A model generated the notes under the pieces. That model had not been told where the DNA came from. It saw only the letters and a list, made by a program, of their open reading frames with translations, and did not search any database. Shown in pieces: positions 56,901 to 64,000 of a stretch of 64,000 nt of DNA; the stretch's first letter is position 1, and the number at the start of each line of letters is the position of its first letter. Position numbers and translations under genes: made by a program. The stretch lies in assembly GCA_964036315.1 (NCBI GenBank), contig OZ038509.1, positions 33,743,999-33,807,998 of the forward strand, read 5' to 3'. Source of the stretch: Acanthosepion esculentum. Its lineage: Eukaryota; Mollusca; Cephalopoda; Sepiida; Sepiidae.

Positions 56901-58341
56901 TCTATTGCTTTGAATATAAAACAATTTCTTCCGCTAGAAGGGAGTATATTTAAAACTGTATTAAACATGTAATCCTTTAAATACGGTGATTCTCGATTTG
57001 ATCTTCTTAAAGAAAAGATGACTTGTTGCTCTTCCCTTCTTAGTCTTACCCCAGATTAAATTTAGGAATAATTTCGTTACTTGGCTTGATGACGAAACTG
57101 AATTAAAAGCTAGCATTTTGAATGCTGATTTTCTCGAAGGGCAGACAGTATTCCGAAGACCCGTTGGAAAAAAAAATGTCCAGTATGTAAACTTCGTTAG
57201 GAGCCAAGAAAAGAGTGCAGACCTGTTCTGTAACATCAATCTTTTATATAACAGTCAATGATGGACAATTTCCTTACAGATGAACTGAAAACTCGAATCG
57301 ACATAAGGGTGGTCCTGCAGACAATAAAGAACTCACTTAAAAAATGGGAATGAAAGGATACTTATACTTAGAATCAGTAAGAGACAGGTGAAATTACAAG
57401 GAAACATTATAAGAAAATAAGATTAGGAAAACTCAAGTGATATATTGAAGGAAGGGGGGTCGCGGTGGGTAACTAACCTAATGGGTTTAGTTGAATTGAT
57501 TGAAAAGCGGGGGTGGGGATGCTAAAAAGTCAATTGTTGCTTAGAGTAACAAGTGACAGGAAGTTTTGGAGAGCCATTATCGCCCATGAAGGGTAACAAT
57601 GCACAAAAGAAAATAAACTGTGTAATCAAGGACTACGTGCTTATGATAAAGCCGAGTTTCAAATTGGAAAAAGAACAAGAACTTGTAAAACCTGGGATGA
57701 CCCATGCCCTTTATGCCTACATGACAAACTACACATTATTAAGTTTCTAAATAATGAAAATTTATTAATTATTAATTATTAGTTAACGGTTTTTTGCCGA
57801 CATCACAAATTTTCGCATTAAATAATTAGCATTAAAAAATGTTCTTTTTAAAATCTCACAGTCTAATAAAAGGTTTCAAAGCTTAACCCAATCATAAGAT
57901 AAAAAAAAAAACATTTATGAAGTCGACAAAAAAAATTGTAGTTCAGTGCGACGCGTTTATGTACGAACAGCCATTTTAGAAAAAAAGATTCTTCAGACAC
58001 TTGACCTAGAAGACAAATGTCATCATTCGCTTTGAAATGGACACCCGGGCCCTGCCTTGGCTTGGCCTCTTTCCGGATGTGACTGATATGTTGATACAAA
58101 TTGTTAAATCTTACACACCTTATCGAAATGTTTGCTTCACCCGATTCCATAGTAATTCATTTTACGAATGAACATGCTTATAAAGATGCGTAAACTTCAA
58201 GATTAGTTATTCCTAAATTTTCGCTTGAGGATGAAACAGAGCTTGATACGTTAATTCAATTTAATTTTAACAATTATATTGAAGATATATATAATTAAGT
58301 AATTCATTGAGTCTGAAAGAAACCTCAACAGAATGCAGAGA
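56901..58341. other. No supported gene
   Basis: Frames at 56961-57239 (-), 57553-57750 (+) and 57863-58150 (-) show no domain I can name and no repeat partner in the window. Confidence 0.45.
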
Positions 58342-58388
58342 GCACTGGACGGCCCTTTCGTCCTATATTTGGGACTCATCAGCAGTGC
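58342..58388 (-). ncRNA. Type I hammerhead ribozyme motif
   Basis: On the minus strand the order is: helix I GCACTG, core CTGATGA, helix II GTCC / loop CAAATATA / GGAC, core GAAA, short helix III region GGGCCGTC, then helix I partner CAGTGC. Cleavage is predicted after the GTC at 58348. All core bases are present. Pair 15.2-16.2 in helix III is G-G rather than a Watson-Crick pair, which may weaken it. Such ribozymes process transcripts of Penelope-like elements, retrozymes and satellite-like repeats. A Penelope-like fragment lies 1.7 kb away on the opposite strand. Confidence 0.85.
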
Positions 58389-58423
58389 GCATCCACTACT
58401 GGGAATTGAAACCCTGACAGTTG

Positions 58424-58550
58424 ATATATATATATATATATATATATCACAATCTGGCATCCGTCTAAAGAATAAACTTTATAGTTGATATTAAACGGAT
58501 GCCTTGAAAATTTAAAAAAAAATTTTTTTAATGAAAACGGATGCCACGAA
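58424..58550. repeat. (AT)n and Family B hairpin repeat
   Basis: AT at 58424-58447 is followed by caatctggcatccgtctaaa, gaataaactttatag and aaacggatgcc, a short foldback. A second aaacggatgccac lies near 58535. Confidence 0.75.
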
Positions 58551-58793
58551 AATAAGAAAAACAAAATTCAAATTCTTGAAGTCCTTTATATAAAAAAAAT
58601 CAAGCAACGCTAAATAAAATTAATTATGAGTATAGTAACAATGTTTTAAAATGCCCACAAAAGCAATGTTTTTGGATACTCAAATTGTACATGTTTATTT
58701 TAATCTGCAGTTTGAGTATTTTAAACATTAATAATAAAATATCAATTAAGTTACCTCCCTTACATATTCTTAAAGTTAATTTTAAAAATGCCT

Positions 58794-58856
58794 ATAATTG
58801 TCAATTTTTTGTAAATGTGTATGAAACATACACATTTACAAAAAATTGGCAATTAT
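58794..58856. repeat. 30-bp hairpin with 3-base loop
   Basis: ataattgtcaattttttgta begins the arm at 58794-58823. It is inverted at 58827-58856 with one mismatch. The loop is aaa. Confidence 0.92.
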
Positions 58857-59062
58857 CAATTTCATTAATGTTTTATCTTATCAATTCGCTCCTGAAGATG
58901 ATCTTGGATGAGATTGAATGTACTTTGGAAAATAAAAGGAATGAGAAAAACTACAGCGTCTTTCGTAATCAGTTTAATAACAACACTAAGAAATTGATCC
59001 GGGAATTTGAAAGGATTAAAATAAATTGATATAATATGTCTAGATTATTCAACCAAACATGT

Positions 59063-59067
<5 letters not shown>

Positions 59068-59135
<68 letters not shown>

Positions 59136-59313
59136 GTGGAAAATATACACATATATATGCAATCATATATGTAAAATATATAAATAAATATACATACATA
59201 CACATACATATGTGTATAAAAAATAATTCCAAGAGGATAGAATCCAGGTAGAACTCAATGTCTAGGACAGAGTAAGGATATAATAGAAAGACTTAAACAC
59301 TAATATTCCATGG

Positions 59314-59386
<73 letters not shown>
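59068..59386. repeat. (AT)n, Family C repeat, (AT)n
   Basis: AT at 59068-59129, Family C at 59226-59320 (aagaggatagaatccaggta shared with 43584 on) and AT at 59317-59386. Confidence 0.8.
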
Positions 59387-59387
<1 letters not shown>

Positions 59388-59961
59388 CAGATTTTTACAC
59401 GTGGACAAAAACAATTACTCACTACAAAGATGCATTCTTGTTTTGATGACTTACGTGCGTCTCGACTGGTGGGAACTAAAAATGGTTATGGACAATTCTT
59501 TTAAAAAATAAGCCGCCTATGGTACGTCACTTCCTTTAAAAAAACTATAGGGAGGTACATCTTAAGAGGAAACCGAGATCGGTAAAGAAGAGAGAGAAGA
59601 AAGTAAAGAAATGGAGATTCCAGAATGAGATAATAGTGGTATAGTACTCCAAGCAAAAAGGAAATATAGAGAGGGGTAAGAGGCTAGAAGGGAGTAGAAG
59701 ATAGAAAAAAGAGGAAGGAGAAAAGGGACAGATAGTTGTAGATTACGGTCACAGTAGTAATCAAAAAGGATTCCACTGGTGAAAGGACAGCTATCTTAGG
59801 TCAGAAACAGGGCTGAGTGACCCCAAGCTTAGGTTGGAGTTTCTGCCTCTTGTTTTTGAATAAATTTAGTATGTAAATTAATAAAAGTATGTAAAATACA
59901 TAAGTTATTTTAAAAAATACTACAATAAATTTTTGTTCAGAAATTAATATGTAAGATGTAA
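59387..59961. other. No supported gene
   Basis: Purine-rich at 59560-59740. A caaagatgcattcttg phrase echoes caaagatgcaacttgg at 36180, suggesting a shared minor repeat. Confidence 0.45.
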
Positions 59962-60037
59962 GAAAATTTATATTAGCAGTCCACACTTTCTATGTCTTTT
60001 TAGACACAGAAAGTGTGGACTGCTAATATAAATTTTC
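59962..60037. repeat. 76-base hairpin with ~36-bp stem
   Basis: A perfect 30-bp arm (59962-59991, gaaaatttatattagcagtc...) is inverted at 60008-60037. Inside it tgtct/agaca extends the stem by 5 bp across one mismatch, leaving loop tttt. Confidence 0.93.
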
Positions 60038-60082
60038 AATAAAAATTAAGCCTATTATCAAACTATATACCTTGCAAAAGCT

Positions 60083-60146
60083 CCATGTTCAAAGTTAATA
60101 TTATTAACTGTTGGTTTGTTTGTTTTTATTTATAAGGCTTCCATTA
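60083..60146. repeat. 64-bp inverted repeat, left arm
   Basis: ccatgttcaaagttaatatt to aaggcttccatta. Near-perfect inverse of 60642-60705, with two mismatches seen. Confidence 0.93.
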
Positions 60147-60728
60147 TAAGGCTTCAATTGTTGGATTTCCACATTAGGCGTTTCTTGTCCAAGGTAACTA
60201 ACAGCAATGGCAAGAATAGAAACATAAACAATAATATTAATATTTTTTATAAAAATCAGATGAACGAAAATTATAAACAGGATGAATGCAGAATTAATAA
60301 CATTATAAAAAAACGCATAACACCAGTTGACAATAGCAAAAAAATTAGATTAATTATTTATTATAAAAATAATAATTCACCTCCTAGAACAAAATTAAAT
60401 AGAGCAAATATTATTTACGAATTCAAATGCCCATTAAGGAATTGTATTCCTCAAGAATCAACTTTCGTAAATAATTATATAGGCCACACTACAAATTGTT
60501 TAACACGCAGACTAACTCTACACATTTCTGACAATAGCTCAATTAGATCTCACTTAAATATTCATGGAGACCTACCGGACACAAACTTGTTGACAACACT
60601 AATATAATAGCATCATCCACATGCAAAAAAAAGGCTAAAAATAATGGAAGCCTTATTAATAAAAACAAACAAACCAACACTTAATAATATTAACTTTGAA
60701 CATGGACATAATATCTTGACCGTGTTTT
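60116..60728 (+). pseudogene. Penelope-like element GIY-YIG endonuclease fragment
   Basis: The open frame (to 60607) reads NQMNENYKQDECRINNII, LIIYYKNNN, IIYEFKCPLRNC (Cys-containing first strand) and NYIGHTTNCLTRRLTLHISD (YIG and catalytic Arg region). After a frameshift, KRLKIMEALLIKTNKP follows (catalytic Glu helix). This matches the C-terminal GIY-YIG endonuclease of Penelope-like retroelements. The reverse transcriptase is absent. The first 10 or so codons belong to the inverted repeat and are probably not native. The fragment is flanked by 64-bp inverted repeats. Confidence 0.85.
60642..60705. repeat. 64-bp inverted repeat, right arm
   Basis: This overlaps the coding 3' end (EALLIKTNKPTLN) of the Penelope-like fragment, so the left arm is an inverted copy of the element's 3' end. 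Confidence 0.93.
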
Positions 60729-61260
60729 AAAACAAAAAATGAAACATTTTATAAAACATACATATAACAAACTTTTTCTAATTCTAACAGTTGAAATATA
60801 ATACTTGAAAATGGCTAAATGGATAGCCGAAAGCGCTCGGATAAAAAGAACATTCGGACAGTTTTTATATAATCTATCATCTGAAAAGAAAAAAATTGTT
60901 ACCATAGTCATGGAACCTGTCTCACGAATTCAATGATAAATAGTAGCAAATGTTGGATGGATGCTTTCTCTTTGGAAACTCAATCTGATACAGCCGTGCA
61001 GCCTCGCGTCCATTAACATACCTTGTCATTGTTGAAGTTAGTACTACTTCACACGTTAAATGTTGAAGTCAGACGAGCCAGAAATATATACGAATGTCAA
61101 ATGGATCTTCATCTGCATGGTGACACAGCGCCAACTACCGTAAACATAATAACTCGAAAACGAAAGATTAGCAGATATATCTTTATGTGGATTTTGTCTT
61201 TGCTTTGGCGTGAGGAACTCGTCTCCAAAGTATGTATAAATATTTTTGATAAACCATGCA

Positions 61261-61321
<61 letters not shown>
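60729..61321. other. No supported gene; (AT)n at 61264-61321
   Basis: Contains atagccgaaagcgctcgg near 60825, a phrase also typical of repeat DNA. No gene was found. Confidence 0.5.
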
Positions 61322-61324
<3 letters not shown>

Positions 61325-62100
61325 AACAGTAAAATTGTCCAAATCGTTTAGCAGCAAAATTGTCCAATTGTTAGATTAAGCTCTCAAACGTTGTATCTTA
61401 GAAATGATTAAAGATATCTTACTGGAATTCTTTAAGGTTTTTATGATACTACTGGACTCTACTTTGAGAAATAAGAGTGTATAATTACTCTCCAAGCATA
61501 ACAGAAAATCGAGCTGAAATCGATCATATACGAAAACGGCATAGTCATTATTAATTAGTCATAGCTATGGATCAGAAACTCATGAAGGATTGAAATAAAA
61601 TTCATATATATATATATTATTCCAGGATCATTTTCGAACTTATTCAAGCTAAATTTCGCCCTAACATTCTAACTTTCTGTCAAGGCGTAACAATGTGCGT
61701 CACAGGTTTCACGTATGATTCCAATTTCTTTCACTTTTCACTGCTCTTTAGACTGTGATAGCTGAAACTCATCTCTCACGTGACAAACGTCTTATGGATT
61801 GAATTGAATCTTTTCTAATTAATCTCTTAAGCTCTAATTTGAAATGATGATCCTGTTATGACATCCTGATCCAGTTTTCCTCTCTACTGTTCTTTCTTTT
61901 TTCAACTTATCAACCTTGATGGACTTTTAAGTTGGAAGCCAGAATATGAATGTTCGTAAATTTACTGAAGGCTTGAATAATCATTTTCCTCTCACCATTG
62001 GTCATTTAGTAAGACAATGGATCTGACACAAAATGATTTTAACCAGTTCTCTTTTTAGGTAAACAACTCAAAGGGTGTTTCAATAATTCTTACGAAAACT
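61322..62100 (+). mobile_element. Family A non-autonomous TIR element, right end lost
   Basis: Starts tgtaacagtaaaattgtcca directly after (AT)n. The interior aligns with 22900-23340 (tcttagaaatgatt, ctctactgttctttc, tgaatgttcgta, gattttaaccagttctc). It is cut short where Family B sequence begins. A short (AT)n at 61604-61618 is internal. Confidence 0.75.
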
Positions 62101-62158
62101 GTGTCAAGATGGCATCCGTTTAAGGAATAAAATATATAGGTAGTTGACTTTAGGCTGA

Positions 62159-62221
<63 letters not shown>

Positions 62222-62285
62222 CAATCAGACATCCATTTGAAGAATAAACTTTATACATAGTTCTCATTAGACGGATTCTTGGTTG

Positions 62286-62331
<46 letters not shown>

Positions 62332-62446
62332 ACAAAAAGTAAAACATTCTATCCAAACACACTACCTTGATTTCGACGTGAGATCTCATTAGGTAGCTCG
62401 ATACCAAATGTTTATCAATGCACACCAATTTTATCCCACCATTACG

Positions 62447-62540
<94 letters not shown>

Positions 62541-62543
62541 GCT

Positions 62544-62586
<43 letters not shown>

Positions 62587-62670
62587 CAGCCATCCGTCTA
62601 AATAATAAATATTATAGGTACTTTTTATAGAATAAACTCTATCTTTAGACGGATGCTTGGTTGTGATAAA
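62101..62670. repeat. Cluster of Family B hairpin repeats and (AT)n/(GT)n tracts
   Basis: Family B cores lie at 62108-62155, 62222-62285 and 62585-62655 (catccgtctaaa ... tttagacggatgcttgg). They alternate with AT at 62162-62220, 62288-62327, 62453-62505 and 62549-62582 and GT at 62507-62537. Confidence 0.85.
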
Positions 62671-62697
62671 GACAGTTACCTATAAAATTTATATAAT

Positions 62698-62704
62698 ATA
62701 TATG

Positions 62705-62770
<66 letters not shown>
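62698..62770. repeat. (AT)n(GT)n microsatellite
   Basis: A short AT stretch, then GT dinucleotides to 62770. Confidence 0.95.
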
Positions 62771-62771
<1 letters not shown>

Positions 62772-63844
62772 CATCCTCCTTCAGGACACAGACAATTTGG
62801 TTCTCCATAATTTCCTTTTATTCCCTTCAGTAATACTTGTTTCTTGTTTATTCCACTTCGTAGATCTCAATTCATTTTCTCACACTTGTCAAATACGTTT
62901 ACCGGCATATTATCTTGCATCTTGTGCCTGTCTTTAATTCTTGACGAATAATTATGCAGGAAACTATTGGGGATCGTTCATTTGGTTTTAATCTATTATC
63001 ATTAGGCTACGAGTCTTCGAGACAACGGTCACAAGAAAAAAATAAGAAAGCTTTTTCGTAGTATTCGACGAATTTATCAAGTTTTCTTATTCCCAAATGG
63101 TTTTTGATTTTGTCTTTTCTCTTCGATTTCCCTTTCCATTTGCAACAGACAGAATTTTAGAAAAGTAATCACGAAATAACGAGGACAAGACATAAAGCGA
63201 CATTTAAATTGATTTCTAAGTTCATTCGTTGAAAATCTATAAATATTCTTTCACAAAGCGATTCGTGTTTGTTTTCTATTTTTATAGTTGGGGAAAACCA
63301 TAAAATTTGCTAACGTTTGCTCAATTTATCGCTCTGGTGATTTGTGGAAACTACTGAGTATATAAATTATAAAATAATCACATAGTACAAAACACGCAAG
63401 AAAGAACAGCTATTTTCCTGGATAAAAGAAGTCATATATTTAGTTTCAGTCCATTATCAACAGAAATCACGGAAATTCAACGACTGCAAAATATGATACT
63501 GAAAAGTGATTTATTTTGATTGTAAAATAAAATATATTATTTCTATTTTCTCGCAGTGGTTTATCCGAGATTGTAGATGGAATGTATGAGAAAGCTATTA
63601 TTCGTAATGGTCTTACACGATGGAATAATAATCTTTTCTTTCTACCTTTACTGTACGAATTTATTATTGTAACTGTTATCTTCTGCAATATCTCCTAGCT
63701 GTGGAAAAAAACAAGCTAATTTATCTTTCATTATTACCGATTGAATGTTTCTCAATAAATTCGACTTATTTTCATGGAATAATACAGGGTGGGCCAAAAG
63801 TGGGGTTACACTTAGCAGGTATTTTTGTTGTTGTTTTTTTTAAC
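62771..63844. other. No supported gene; possible transposon terminus near 63785
   Basis: AT-rich. acagggtgggccaaaagt at 63785-63802 resembles a DDE-transposon end but no partner terminus is in the window. Confidence 0.45.
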
Positions 63845-64000
63845 CGGTATCACACCATGCAAGGCAGTAGGGCCGCTAAGACACAAAGGGTTACAGAGCG
63901 TGGAAGAATTAGGATCAGAAACATTAATAATGAGCGGGACAAGAAAAGAGTAATCAGGAGGATAGTAGATAGCGAGTGACATTGCAGGGTAAAGTTGGCT
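63845..64000 (-). mobile_element. LINE-A 3' end, cut by the window edge
   Basis: ccatgcaaggcagtagggcc and aacattaataatgagcggga match 54360-54450. On the minus strand this is LINE-A 3' UTR next to the NR-L terminal codons. An A-rich tail (t-run on the plus strand) lies at 63825-63841. The element continues past 64000. Confidence 0.75.

Overview
The window reads as non-coding-rich animal DNA, most likely from a lophotrochozoan and probably a coleoid cephalopod such as an octopus. This is an inference from content: very many long (AT)n tracts, tRNA-derived SINEs, Ty3-type LTR elements, several LINE types, a Penelope-like GIY-YIG fragment, a hammerhead ribozyme and one amine receptor resembling the octopamine-beta/5-HT4 group. 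No operons or prokaryotic features are visible. Nearly all long open frames are shadows of dinucleotide or purine-rich repeats.

The only intact host gene I can support is a single-exon biogenic-amine GPCR at 31914-32897 (+), 327 residues, with all seven helices and the key class A residues. It sits in about 10 kb that otherwise holds simple repeats.

Layout. 1-6300 holds AT tracts, inverted-repeat elements and a broken mariner. 7155-15260 is a three-level nest: a LINE 3' end (LINE-A) is split by a Ty3-type element (7189-14712, TSD gccac), whose 3' LTR is split by a second LINE (LINE-B, 7390-12289, 20-bp TSD). 15.3-31.9 kb holds a broken IS630/Tc1-like transposase, AT-cored hairpins, SINEs and a 21-bp satellite. 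33-39 kb holds trinucleotide and AT repeats and a LINE-A copy. 39.6-42.9 kb is a purine-rich tract ending in a phase-perfect 47-bp array of about 35 units. 43.5-47.2 kb holds foldback elements and an internally deleted mariner. 47.6-52.1 kb is a 45-bp satellite interrupted by a second Ty3-type element (47660-51181, TSD ataac). 52.9-56.5 kb holds SINEs, LINE remnants and a mariner deletion derivative. 58.3-60.7 kb holds the hammerhead, two long hairpins and a Penelope-like endonuclease fragment inside 64-bp inverted repeats. 61.3-64 kb holds more AT-flanked hairpin elements and a LINE-A copy running off the edge.

Themes. (1) Both LTR elements and LINE-B have lost the reverse-transcriptase core by internal deletion while keeping other domains. 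(2) Several unrelated short inverted-repeat families abut or enclose (AT)n tracts, so the AT arrays and these elements seem physically linked. (3) No complete autonomous element is visible, so recent activity would have needed help in trans.
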